Assembly: GCA_050184225.1 (NCBI GenBank)
Contig: JBFXAN010000061.1
Span: 1-35,155, forward strand
Length of the DNA: 35,155 nucleotides
From: JBFXAN01 sp050184225
GTDB taxonomy: Bacteria > Chloroflexota > Dehalococcoidia > CAUJGQ01
Reading direction: 5' to 3'
Position numbers and translations under genes: made by a program
Notes under the pieces: generated by a model
The model's input: only the letters and a program-made list of their open reading frames with translations
Told to the model about the DNA's origin: nothing
The model's database searches: none
In this document: positions 16,421 to 23,957 of the stretch, piece by piece
How positions within the stretch are numbered: the stretch's first letter is position 1
Layout of the letters: every line of letters starts with the position of its first letter

Positions 16421-17203
16421 TCAGTCGTGGAACATGCCGCCGGCGGGGTGCAGCAGTTCGCCGGTGAAGTATGACGATTCATCCGATGCGAGGAAGAGGG
16501 CGGTCGAGGCGATCTCGTCCGCCTGGCCGAGGCGGCCCATCGGCGTGCGCGTTAGGATCATCCGCAGTCGTGCCTCGTCGTCCTGCAATCCGGCGGTGAG
16601 CGGCGTGTCGATGTAGCCGGGGCCGATCGCGTTGACGCGGATGCCGAGCGGGGCAAGCTCCATCGCCAGCACCTTGGTCAGCATCCAGACGCCCGCTTTG
16701 CTGACACTGTAGGCGGCGCCGGGCAGAGGCAGCCGCGAGGCAACCGAGGCGAGGTTGATGATGCTGCCGGGCCGGCCCTGATCCCGCAGCCAGCGGGCGA
16801 CGGCCCGATCGCTGTGGAGCACGCCGTAGAAGTTGACGTCGAAGACCCGCGCAAAGGCGTCGAGTGGGTAGTCGATCGTCAGCAGCGGCTGGCCGCGCTG
16901 GCTCTGGGGCAGCGCGCTACCGATGCCGGCGGCGGCAACGAGGATATCGGCGCCGCCGAGCGCCTCGACCGTGCGCGATACCATCGTTTCGCAGGCGATG
17001 CCGTCCGACGTGTCGACTTCCAGGGCGAGGCCGCGTCCGCCCGCCGACTCAACCTCATGGACGACGGCGGCGGCGTTCTCTAAATTGAGGTCGGCACAAC
17101 AGACCGCTGCGCCCTCCTCCGCAAACCGCAGCGCGGTCGCGCGGCCGATGCCGCTGCCGCCACCGGTGATCAGGGCGACCTTGCCATCCAGCCGCCCGCT
17201 CAT
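16421..17203 (-). CDS. Short-chain dehydrogenase/reductase (SDR)
   Basis: Classical SDR of 260 residues. TGGGSGIG (about 14-21) binds NAD(P). AAAGIG replaces NNAG in the fourth strand. The catalytic Ser lies in IINLASVAS, YSVSK gives the Tyr-x3-Lys, and GPGYIDTPL is the usual loop after the active site. It closes with FTGELLHPAGGMFHD, where family members often have GG.D. Its ATG overlaps the stop of the VOC gene by four bases (ATGA), so the two are translationally coupled and likely act on the same acyl-CoA or keto substrate. The exact substrate is unknown. Confidence 0.88.
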   Translation of the reverse strand: MSGRLDGKVALITGGGSGIGRATALRFAEEGAAVCCADLNLENAAAVVHEVESAGGRGLALEVDTSDGIACETMVSRTVEALGGADILVAAAGIGSALPQSQRGQPLLTIDYPLDAFARVFDVNFYGVLHSDRAVARWLRDQGRPGSIINLASVASRLPLPGAAYSVSKAGVWMLTKVLAMELAPLGIRVNAIGPGYIDTPLTAGLQDDEARLRMILTRTPMGRLGQADEIASTALFLASDESSYFTGELLHPAGGMFHD

Positions 17204-17595
17204 CGCTGGACGACCTGGGTGAGGACGCCGCCGGCGAAGCTCGGATGGATGAAGACCTGGCCCTTGACCGGATTGCCTGGTCCGGGATCGCCGAGCAGCC
17301 GGATACCTTTATCCCGAAGCTGTCCGATCGTCTCATCGACGTTGTCAACGCGCATCGCGACGAGGTAGGTGCCTTCACCTGAGGCGGCCAGTCGCTTCGC
17401 CACCGGCCCGTCTTCCGATGTCGGCGAAACCAGCTCGAGATATGAATCGGGGAAGCGGAAGTAGGCGTTGCGGAACCCCGCGCCCGGCGGCTCGCCGATG
17501 TCGGTCGCCGGGACGCCATAGAGTTGCTCAAACTGCTTGACCGACGCGTCCAGATCCTTGACGGCGATCACGACGTGGTCAACTCCCTTGAACAT
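17200..17595 (-). CDS. VOC-family protein, methylmalonyl-CoA epimerase-like
   Basis: A 131-residue vicinal-oxygen-chelate protein. It starts MFKGVDHVVIAVKDLDA, with His7 the first expected metal ligand; the strand pair then gives YLELVSP (Glu) and VKGQVFIHPSFAGGVLTQVVQ (His). The HP..AGGVL.Q.V ending closely follows methylmalonyl-CoA epimerases, which interconvert (2R)- and (2S)-methylmalonyl-CoA in propionate metabolism. No mutase or carboxylase is in the window, so a related glyoxalase function is possible. A strong SD (AAGGAGGAC) precedes the ATG, and the gene is first in a two-gene unit with the SDR. Confidence 0.82.
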   Translation of the reverse strand: MFKGVDHVVIAVKDLDASVKQFEQLYGVPATDIGEPPGAGFRNAYFRFPDSYLELVSPTSEDGPVAKRLAASGEGTYLVAMRVDNVDETIGQLRDKGIRLLGDPGPGNPVKGQVFIHPSFAGGVLTQVVQR

Positions 17596-17613
17596 GCCTG
17601 TCCTCCTTCTAGC

Positions 17614-17684
17614 GGCAATGGGCAGTCGGCAATCGGCAATCGGACACCCGACTCACCATTGCCGATTGCCGACTGCCCATTGCC
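17614..17684. repeat. Perfect 27-bp inverted repeat
   Basis: 17614-17640 (GGCAATGGGCAGTCGGCAAT...) and 17658-17684 are exact inverted copies with a 17-base loop. Each arm also contains a short direct repeat GGCAATC. It fills the gap between the crotonase stop (three bases away) and the VOC start. It may end the crotonase transcript. Confidence 0.85.
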
Positions 17685-17687
17685 CAC

Positions 17688-18476
17688 TTACCCATCACCA
17701 TGAAATTTCGGCGCCCGCTTCTCCGCGAACGCGGCGACGCCTTCTCGATACTCAGGTCCGGCGCGTAGGGCCGGGTTAGCCGTCGTATACTCCCACGCCT
17801 CCGCCTCGGCGAGCGTGGTCGTCAGGGCGCGGTGGAATCCCTCCTTCGTCATACCGAGCGCCTGGGTCGGGCCATCGGCAAGGTCGGTAGCCAGCGTCAT
17901 CACCTCGTCGATGAAGGTCGCATGAGGAAAGACGCTGGTGACGAGGCCCAGCTGCAACGCCTCCGCCGCGTCGACCATCCGGCCGGTCATGCACAGCTCC
18001 ATCGCCCGCGAGAGGCCGACCACGCGCGGCAGCAGGAACGTGCTGCCGAATTCCGGCGCCATCCCCAGCCGGCGAAAGGTGTAGCCGATCCGGGCCGCGT
18101 CCGAGGCAACGCGAAGATCGCAGGCGAGCGGCATCGTCGCGCCGACGCCGACGGCGACACCGTTGATCGCGGCGACGACCGGCTTGGGAATCTGCCAGAG
18201 GGTATCCAGCCGTCCGCCCGGTCCGTGCTGGGCGCGATAGCCTTCGCCGCCGCGCAGACCTTCCTGGAAGGCGCGGACATCGGCGCCGGCGCAGAACGCG
18301 CGGCCGGCGCCGGTGATGACGACACACCCGACGGTGTGGTCGGCGCCGGCGGTATTGAAGGCATCCTGCAATTCGGCGTTCATCACGCTGGTGGTCGCGT
18401 TCAACGAGTCGGGACGGTTGAGTGTGATCAGCACCACCCGTCCCCGGCGCTCGTAGAGGATCTGCTCATACGCCAT
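17688..18476 (-). CDS. Enoyl-CoA hydratase/isomerase family protein
   Basis: Crotonase-fold protein of 262 residues starting MAYEQILYERRGRV. LNRPDSLNATTS, GRAFCAGADVRAF and INGVAVGVGATMPLA form the CoA-binding and oxyanion-hole segments. Glu142 in GMAPEFGSTFLLPR is the one clear catalytic acid; the second hydratase Glu is replaced (GVGATM), as in isomerases. The protein ends FAEKRAPKFHGDG, close to the other crotonase's FREKRPADF, so the two are related paralogs. The start at 18476 is set by GGGAGG in front of it, though the frame is open far upstream. A promoter matching TTGTGG-17-TAGACT precedes it. Confidence 0.88.
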   Translation of the reverse strand: MAYEQILYERRGRVVLITLNRPDSLNATTSVMNAELQDAFNTAGADHTVGCVVITGAGRAFCAGADVRAFQEGLRGGEGYRAQHGPGGRLDTLWQIPKPVVAAINGVAVGVGATMPLACDLRVASDAARIGYTFRRLGMAPEFGSTFLLPRVVGLSRAMELCMTGRMVDAAEALQLGLVTSVFPHATFIDEVMTLATDLADGPTQALGMTKEGFHRALTTTLAEAEAWEYTTANPALRAGPEYREGVAAFAEKRAPKFHGDG

Positions 18477-18526
18477 GACGCCTCCCGACCGTACGTGCCC
18501 GACTGAATGACCGGCCGACCGCACTG

Positions 18527-18555
18527 AGTCTACCCGTCCGCCCGCGCTGCCACAA
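18527..18555 (-). promoter_or_regulatory. Sigma-70-like promoter of the crotonase gene
   Basis: On the minus strand TTGTGG (18550-18555) and TAGACT (18527-18532) are separated by exactly 17 bases. Transcription would begin around 18520, giving a leader of about 45 bases to ATG 18476. Confidence 0.55.
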
Positions 18556-18653
18556 ATCGGGGGCGCACGCGTCCTGATGCCAGGAGCCTCGGTCTGACAT
18601 GACGGCGCCGGGAATCGATCGGCACCCGCGTGGAATCGACTGGATCGAACGAG

Positions 18654-18659
18654 TACTGT
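18654..18659 (+). promoter_or_regulatory. -10 box placed for a leaderless DUF429 mRNA
   Basis: TACTGT ends six bases before the second of two tandem ATGs (18663, 18666), so the start of transcription would fall on the start codon. There is no ribosome-binding sequence upstream. The -35 side is weak (TGGAAT region). Confidence 0.4.
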
Positions 18660-18662
18660 GTG

Positions 18663-19451
18663 ATGATGCCGGAGTTTATTGCGATCGATTGGTCGGGAGC
18701 GCGGGACGGTGGAGCGCGGGGGATTGTGCTCGCACAGGCTGCCGGCGACACCCTCGTTCGCCTGGAGGGTGGGCGGAACCGGGACCAGATCGCCGAACAT
18801 CTCATCGCACTGGCGGAACAGAATCCGGATCTGGTCATCGGTCTCGACTTCGCCTTCTCGCTGCCCGCGTGGTTTCTCGATGCGATGGGCGCCACGACTG
18901 CGCCCGACCTTTGGGAACTGGCAGGCGACCGCGCCGAAGACTGGCTCGCCGCCTGCGCCCCGCCGTTCTGGGGACGATCCGGCACGCGCCGGCCTGAGCT
19001 GCCGGCCCACTTTCGTCGCACGGAGTTGGAGGTGCCCGCGGTCGGTGGGATTCGGCCCAAGTCGGTCTTTCAGGTTGGTGGGAGCGGTGCGGTTGGGACT
19101 GGTTCGCTCCGGGGGATGCGGCTGCTGTCGCGATTGCGCCATGCCGGCTTCTCCATCTGGCCCTTCGATCCGCCAGGATGGCCGCGTGTTGTCGAGATCT
19201 ATCCCCGGCTCCTTACGGGCGCGGTGCGAAAGCGTAATCCGGGCGAGCGGACGCGGTATCTCGACGGCTTCTGCCCGCAGATCGCGGCGGAGCACCGCGC
19301 GTTTGCGGCGTTGAGTGAAGATGCGTTTGACGCGGCGGTGTCAGCTCTGGTGATGGCACAGCATGCCGAGGACCTGTGCAGCCTGCCGGAACTCACCGAA
19401 CCGCAGTTCGTGCGTGAGGGGATGATCTGGCATCCCGGCCTGTGGACGTAG
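18663..19451 (+). CDS. DUF429 domain-containing protein
   Basis: The product is 262 residues from ATG 18663 (ATG 18666 equally possible). It begins MMPEFIAIDWSGARDGG, the D-W-S/G-A start of DUF429 proteins, which have an RNase-H-like fold. Other family marks are VIGLDFAFSLP, PPFWGR, RVVEIYPRLLTG and EDAFDAAVSALVMA. The conserved acidic residues (Asp in AIDWSG, Asp in GLDFAFS, Glu/Asp in EDAFDA) resemble a nuclease-type metal site, but the biochemical function of the family is unknown to me. The frame is open to 18630, yet the conserved start and the -10 placement favour 18663/18666. Downstream is a separate SDR. Confidence 0.82.
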   Translation: MMPEFIAIDWSGARDGGARGIVLAQAAGDTLVRLEGGRNRDQIAEHLIALAEQNPDLVIGLDFAFSLPAWFLDAMGATTAPDLWELAGDRAEDWLAACAPPFWGRSGTRRPELPAHFRRTELEVPAVGGIRPKSVFQVGGSGAVGTGSLRGMRLLSRLRHAGFSIWPFDPPGWPRVVEIYPRLLTGAVRKRNPGERTRYLDGFCPQIAAEHRAFAALSEDAFDAAVSALVMAQHAEDLCSLPELTEPQFVREGMIWHPGLWT

Positions 19452-19552
19452 GAGGAGCGGGCGCGATCGCATCACCAGCACCGGGTGCGGCGGGTGTACG
19501 ATACGACCGCCGCCGGCCGGCGGTCACAGGCGGGGCAGGTTGGGAGGTCTCG

Positions 19553-20308
19553 ATGCGGGTGCAGGACAAGGTGGCGATCGTCACGGCTTCCGGTGGACCA
19601 ATGGGCGGGGCGATCGCCCAACGACTCGCGGAGGAAGGGGCCAGGGTCGCGATCAACGACCGGGTTCCCGGCCGGCTGCAGGAGTGGGAGGAGCGGCTGA
19701 CGGAGATGGGGTTCGAGGTGCTGGCGGTGACCGGCAATCCGACGAAGCGGGCGGATGCCGAGGAACTGGTCGGACGAACGATCGAGCGCTTCGGCCGAAT
19801 TGACATCCTGGTCAACGTGATCGGCGGCCTGCGCGGGACGCTGTATCAACCCCTGCTCGATCAGACAGAAGAGCAGTGGGAGTTTGCCCTGGGTCTCAAC
19901 CTGCGGGCGAACTTCCACCTCGTGCAACTCTGCGCGCCCGGCATGATCGAGCGCCGTGCCGGCTCGATTGTCAACATCGCCTCCGTCGACATGGGCGGCG
20001 CCGGCGGCCGCACCCCCTATGCGACGGCGAAGGCGGCGGTCGCAGGATTCACCAAGAGTTTGGCGATCGAGCTTGGGCCATACAACATTACCGTCAACGC
20101 GATTGCGCCGGGACTGATCCGGACCAGCGTGATGCCAATGGTGACGGAGGCGGAGATCCAGTCGTGGACCGAACGGTCACTACTCAAGCGAATCGGCGAT
20201 CCGATCGACGTGGCCAACGCTGCACTCTTCCTGGTTTCCGAGGAGGCGCGGCACATCACCGCCCAGATCTTGTATGTCTCCGGCGGCATCACACCAGGCA
20301 TCGTCTGA
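19553..20308 (+). CDS. SDR-family oxidoreductase with divergent cofactor motif
   Basis: An SDR of 251 residues. The usual TGxxxGxG cofactor loop reads TASGGPMG here, so two of the three glycines are displaced. The rest is classical: IDILVNVIGG, catalytic Ser in IVNIASVD, YATAK (Tyr-x3-Lys), NAIAPGLIRT and the ILYVSGGITPG ending. Cofactor preference may therefore differ from the other SDRs. The start is ATG 19553 with GGGAGG six bases upstream; the frame is open back to 19442. The gene is about 100 bases after the DUF429 gene and could share its transcript. It converges on moaA with nine bases between the stops. Confidence 0.87.
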   Translation: MRVQDKVAIVTASGGPMGGAIAQRLAEEGARVAINDRVPGRLQEWEERLTEMGFEVLAVTGNPTKRADAEELVGRTIERFGRIDILVNVIGGLRGTLYQPLLDQTEEQWEFALGLNLRANFHLVQLCAPGMIERRAGSIVNIASVDMGGAGGRTPYATAKAAVAGFTKSLAIELGPYNITVNAIAPGLIRTSVMPMVTEAEIQSWTERSLLKRIGDPIDVANAALFLVSEEARHITAQILYVSGGITPGIV

Positions 20309-20317
20309 CGTGAACGC

Positions 20318-21328
20318 TCAGCCGCCGATGTGGGACATCTCGACTTTCTTGAGGGGGATGGTGTTGTTGGAGCGGATCTCGGAGTAGCGGTCGGCGCGCA
20401 ACTGCCAGACGCGGGCGATCGTGTCGGCGATCTCCTCGTCGGAGGCGTCGCCGCGAAGGAGGGCGCGGAGGTCGTGGCCCCGGCCGGCGAAGAGGCAGGT
20501 ATAGAGCTCTCCCTCGGCTGAGAGTCGCGCCCGCGTGCAGGTGCCGCAGAACGGCTGCGTGACGGAGGCGATCACGCCGATCTCGCCGGCGCCGTCCGCA
20601 TACCGCCAGCGCTCCGCCACTTCACCAAAGTAGTTCGGATCGACTGGTGCGAGCGGCCACTCGGCGGAGATACGTTCCACGATCTCCGCCGCAGAGACGA
20701 CGTCATCCATCCGCCAGCCGTTGGTGTTGCCGACATCCATGAACTCGATGAAGCGGAGGATGTGCCCTGTGCCGCGGAAGTACCGCGCCATCGGCACGAT
20801 ACTCTCCTCGTTGACGCCGCGCTTGACGACCATGTCGATCTTGATCGGCTGCAACCCCGCCTCGGCGGCGGCGTCGATCGCGTCGAGCACCTTCTGGACG
20901 GGAAAGCCAACGTCGTTCATCGCCATGAAGACGCGGTCATCGATCGAGTCGAGCGAGATCGTGATCCGACGCAGTCCGGCCGCGCGCAGCGCCCGCGCCT
21001 TCGCCGGCGTCAGGAGCGAGCCGTTCGTGGTGAGGGTCAGGTCATCCAGCCCATCGATGCCGGCGAGCATTGCGATCAGCTCTTCGATGTCGCGCCGCAG
21101 CAGCGGCTCGCCGCCGGTAAGGCGGATCTTTTCGACGCCGTGGGCGACGAACAGCCGCGCGAGCCGGGCGATTTCCTCAAAGGAGAGGAGCTCGGACCGC
21201 TGGAGGAACTGAAAGTCGCGCCCGAAGATCTCCTTGGGCATGCAGTAGGTACAGCGGAAGTTGCAGCGGTCCGTCACAGAGATGCGCAGATCGCGGAGCG
21301 GGCGGTCGAGCGTGTCGGCGAGCGTCAT
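20318..21328 (-). CDS. moaA: GTP 3',8-cyclase MoaA (molybdenum cofactor synthesis)
   Basis: Radical-SAM enzyme that converts GTP to 3',8-cyclo-GTP in the first step of molybdopterin synthesis. It has 336 residues, the normal size. The SAM cluster motif is C22-NFR-C26-TY-C29; GGEPLLR is the SAM-contact loop. The second cluster lies in FCGTCTRARLSAEGELYTC, and the C-terminal Gly-Gly (SHIGG) needed for function is present. No other moa or mog gene is nearby. The frame is open far upstream, but ATG 21328 is right: it starts just before the family's LRDLRISVTDRCNFRC, and a -10 box lies six bases before it, implying a leaderless message. Confidence 0.95.
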   Translation of the reverse strand: MTLADTLDRPLRDLRISVTDRCNFRCTYCMPKEIFGRDFQFLQRSELLSFEEIARLARLFVAHGVEKIRLTGGEPLLRRDIEELIAMLAGIDGLDDLTLTTNGSLLTPAKARALRAAGLRRITISLDSIDDRVFMAMNDVGFPVQKVLDAIDAAAEAGLQPIKIDMVVKRGVNEESIVPMARYFRGTGHILRFIEFMDVGNTNGWRMDDVVSAAEIVERISAEWPLAPVDPNYFGEVAERWRYADGAGEIGVIASVTQPFCGTCTRARLSAEGELYTCLFAGRGHDLRALLRGDASDEEIADTIARVWQLRADRYSEIRSNNTIPLKKVEMSHIGG

Positions 21329-21334
21329 ACCGAT

Positions 21335-21343
21335 ATGATAGCA
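21335..21343 (-). promoter_or_regulatory. Extended -10 promoter of moaA, leaderless layout
   Basis: On the minus strand TGC-TATCAT is followed after six bases (ATCGGT) by the moaA ATG. This fixes the transcript start at or next to the start codon. No Shine-Dalgarno sequence is present. Confidence 0.6.
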
Positions 21344-21368
21344 CCGGCTTATCGAGAGCTGCGCGGTA

Positions 21369-21475
21369 ACCGGTCTTGAAACACAAAGGACGCAAAGGAG
21401 GCAAAGGATACGAAGTCTTATAGAATCTCTTTGCGATCTTTGTCCCCTTTGCGTCCTTTGTGTTTCAAGACCGGT
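21369..21475. repeat. Inverted repeat with perfect 30-bp arms
   Basis: 21369-21398 (ACCGGTCTTGAAACACAAAG...) and 21446-21475 are exact inverted copies. The inner sequence pairs less well. It occupies the divergent region between moaA and the esterase gene. The AAAGGACGCAAAGG core resembles the repeat at 31107-31202. Confidence 0.9.
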
Positions 21476-21535
21476 CAGGGGTACAGTTGCCGAGCGCGGG
21501 ATTCGCGCGTTAGATCTGCGGATGGAGGGAACGGG

Positions 21536-22522
21536 ATGACCACCAGGCACCTTGTCGATCCGGAGCTGTTGGCCGCGATCGAGGCGATGCCCTCGCGCGA
21601 TATCACCGCCGAGAACCTCGACCAGGTCCGCGCGCTGCGGGCGGAAATGTTGGCGGCGCTGCCACCGCCGACTGTGACCGATATCGAGGTGAATGAGCGC
21701 GCCATTCCGGGGCCGGCGGGTGCGCCGGATGTGCGGGTGCTCGTCTATCAGCCGCAGAATGCTGCGGGAGGTCTGGCGGGATTCCTGCATATCCACGGCG
21801 GCGGCTACATCATCGGGTCGCCGGAGATGACCGACGCGCGTAACCGGCTGATCGCCCGCGATCTTGGCTGCGTCGTCGTTTCGGTCGATTACCGCCTCGC
21901 GCCGGAGACGGCCTTTCCCGGTGCGGTTGAGGACTGTTACGCCGCGCTCCGCTGGCTGCACGCCGAGGCCGGCGCGCTCGGCGTCGATGTCGGTCGGATC
22001 GCGATCGGCGGCGAGAGCGCGGGGGGCGGGTTGACGGCGGGGCTGGCGCTGCTGGCGCGCGACCGGGGTGAGGTGCCCGTCGCCTTCCAGCTGCTCATCT
22101 ATCCGATGCTCGACGACCGCACCGGCACGACCGTCGAGGCGAGCCCAATGGTAGCCGAGTTCGGCTGGAGCCGCGGGTCGAACCGCTTCGGTTGGGCGTC
22201 GCTGCTCGGCCACGACCCCGGCGGCGCGGATACCTCGCCGTATGCGGCAGCGGCACGCGCCGAGGATCTCGCCGATCTGCCCCCCGCCTACATCGCCGTG
22301 GGGACGCTCGACCTCTTCCTCGAAGAGAACATTGAATACGCGCGGCGGCTGATGCGGGCCGGCGTCCCGACCGAGTTGCATGTCTACCCCGGCGCCTACC
22401 ACGGGTTCCAGGGGCTGGCGCCGGAGGCGCGCATCTCGAAGGCATTCGTCCGCGACTACGTTGAGGCGCTGACGGTTGCCCTCAGCGTCCGCGGCGGCGT
22501 CGAAGTAGGCGTCACCGCCTGA
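21536..22522 (+). CDS. HSL-family alpha/beta hydrolase (esterase/lipase)
   Basis: A 328-residue carboxylester hydrolase of the hormone-sensitive-lipase group. HIHGGGY forms the oxyanion hole, GESAGG carries the nucleophilic Ser, VGTLDLFLEEN the Asp and YPGAYHGF the His of the triad. VSVDYRLAPE is the family signature between them. There is no signal peptide, so it is cytoplasmic. The natural ester is unknown. ATG 21536 is preceded by GGAGGGA; the frame is open back through the repeat to 21431, but that part is repeat-derived. Confidence 0.9.
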   Translation: MTTRHLVDPELLAAIEAMPSRDITAENLDQVRALRAEMLAALPPPTVTDIEVNERAIPGPAGAPDVRVLVYQPQNAAGGLAGFLHIHGGGYIIGSPEMTDARNRLIARDLGCVVVSVDYRLAPETAFPGAVEDCYAALRWLHAEAGALGVDVGRIAIGGESAGGGLTAGLALLARDRGEVPVAFQLLIYPMLDDRTGTTVEASPMVAEFGWSRGSNRFGWASLLGHDPGGADTSPYAAAARAEDLADLPPAYIAVGTLDLFLEENIEYARRLMRAGVPTELHVYPGAYHGFQGLAPEARISKAFVRDYVEALTVALSVRGGVEVGVTA

Positions 22523-22566
22523 GGCAGCGGAGCGCCGGCGACCGGGGTCAGCCGCAGATCCACCGG

Positions 22567-22595
22567 TTGACCTTGGCCTCGCGCGCTCCTACACT
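22567..22595 (+). promoter_or_regulatory. Sigma-70 promoter of the selenoprotein gene
   Basis: TTGACC (22567-22572) and TACACT (22590-22595) are 17 bases apart, the best classical promoter in the window. Transcription would start near 22602, giving a leader of about 23 bases. The ribosome site is weak (GGGTGATG). Confidence 0.65.
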
Positions 22596-22624
22596 CGCGC
22601 CAACGCGTTTCGGGTGATGATGCC

Positions 22625-23749
22625 ATGGCACATGAACCTATCACTCTCCTGGTTGATGTCGAGAAGACGACGATCGACGATGCCGAGGTCGAGGGCGACA
22701 ACCTCTGGTTGTCGAGCGGCGACCTCCAGCGCGTGAGCGGCTTCGAGCTGAAGCCCGAGGGGCTCTGCCGGGACGCGATCTGCATCCCGCTGCCGCATGG
22801 CCGGGAAGCGGAGTTCGTCCGTGATGACCGCGTCAACCTCCCCACGTTCTGGCGCTATCGCGGTGGCGGCGTCGCGGCGACGGTGTCCGGCGATACCTGG
22901 GCGCTGAGCGAGCCGCTCGACGAGCAACTCGCGCGGATCGAGACGCTGGAAGCGCCCAACTTCGAGCTACCCGATGCCCAGGGGAACATGCACCGGCTCT
23001 CCGACTACCGGGGACAGAAGGTCTTCCTCGTCGCCTGGGCATCGTGGTGAGGCTGCCGGCACGATCTGCCCGTGTGGCAGCGCTTGTATGAAGAGCTTGG
23101 GAACGACAACACCTTCACGATCATCGCCGTCGCCCTCGATAGCGAGCCGGGCGCCGCTGAGCCATGGATCGAGCAGGCCGGCGCGACCTATCCAGCGCTG
23201 ATCGATCGCGAGCACCGGGTCTCCGAACTGTACAACCTCGTGAACGTACCGCAGGCCGTCTGGATCGACGAGACGGGGCGGATCGTGCGGCCGCCGGAAG
23301 CGGCCGGCGCGTTCGATGTCTTGAACCGCCGCGACCCGAAGACGAATGAGATCTCGCAGGAGTTGCTGGACCAGCGCAAGGAAACGCGCCGGGTCTATCT
23401 CGACGCGATTCGAGACTGGGTTGCGAATGGAGACGCCAGCCCCTACGCGCTGAGCGAAGACGCCGTGCGCGCCCGGATGGAGCAGCCGAACGAGACGATC
23501 CTGGCGGCGCACGCCAACTTCCGGCTGGGGCAATACCTGCTGGCTCATGGCCGCCGGGCGGAAGGCGAGGTGTACCTCGACGCCGCGAAGTCGCTGCATC
23601 CTGAGAGTTGGGCGATCTGGCGGCAGGCGTCCGGCAAGCTGGAGAATGGCATCGCGGCCAGCCCCGAGTTCCTCGCGCGGGTACAGGCACGGGCCGAGGA
23701 GCACAAACCCTACTACAAGCCGATCGATATGCCGGGCATTCCCGGCTGA
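22625..23749 (+). CDS. ResA/AhpC-like redoxin, selenoprotein with WAxxUGC motif
   Basis: The frame is continuous for 375 codons apart from one TGA at 23048-23050. Read as selenocysteine this gives 374 residues. An N-terminal domain (about 1-110) precedes a thioredoxin-fold domain: APNFELPDAQGNMHRLSDYRG, FLVAWASW-Sec142-GCRHDLPVWQ, TIIAVALDS, YPALIDREHRVSELYNLVNVPQAVWIDETG. A helical TPR-like tail (AHANFRLGQYLLAHGRR) follows. The TGA is exactly where redoxins have their attacking Cys, with Cys144 as partner, and homology continues without shift after it. I recall a RefSeq family named ResA-like WAxxUGC motif-containing protein that this fits. It probably reduces peroxide or disulfides. A conventional reading would wrongly give two pieces, 22625-23050 and 23072-23749. 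Confidence 0.88.
23051..23081 (+). promoter_or_regulatory. Candidate bacterial SECIS stem-loop
   Basis: Two alternative hairpins follow the TGA. (a) GCTGCC (52-57) with GGCAGC (76-81), extended by GCACG (59-63) with CGTGT (71-75) and one bulged G (positions are the last two digits of 230xx). (b) CTGCC (66-70) with GGCAG (76-80) and a five-base loop CGTGT. Form (b) puts a GU-containing loop 20 bases after the TGA, within the range I recall for bacterial SECIS elements. Confidence 0.6.
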
Positions 23750-23809
23750 CCGGCGCCTGCCGTCCGCCGGGCACGCTGTCGGCTGAGCCGGCAACGGAGG
23801 AGACTCGGA

Positions 23810-23888
23810 TGTGTCATCCTGAGCGACAGCGAAGGATCTCGGACGAGAGCGACCTCCGAGATCCTTCGCTGTCGCTCAGGATGACACA
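23810..23888. repeat. Perfect 34-bp inverted repeat
   Basis: 23810-23843 (TGTGTCATCCTGAGCGACAG...) and 23855-23888 are exact inverted copies with an 11-base loop. It lies 60 bases after the selenoprotein gene. Similar CATCCTGAGCG-type repeats are scattered in many bacterial genomes. It may also act as a terminator. Confidence 0.9.
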
Positions 23889-23957
23889 CAACCCGATCCC
23901 CTCAAGGAAGCGTTCGTATAACGTGCCGGAGCACAAGCGGGCAGAGGAGCATGTGCA

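Noticed and set aside
17688..19295. The crotonase gene extended upstream to 535 residues
   Set aside because: The extension is antisense to the DUF429 gene. ATG 18476 has a ribosome site and a promoter.
20318..22402. moaA extended to a 694-residue protein
   Set aside because: The extra N-terminus is antisense to the esterase gene and crosses the inverted repeat. MoaA homologs start near 21328.
23072..23749. A separate thioredoxin-like gene starting at GTG 23072
   Set aside because: Same frame as 22625-23050, no ribosome site, and the thioredoxin fold would lack its first strands and active site. One gene with Sec explains both halves.
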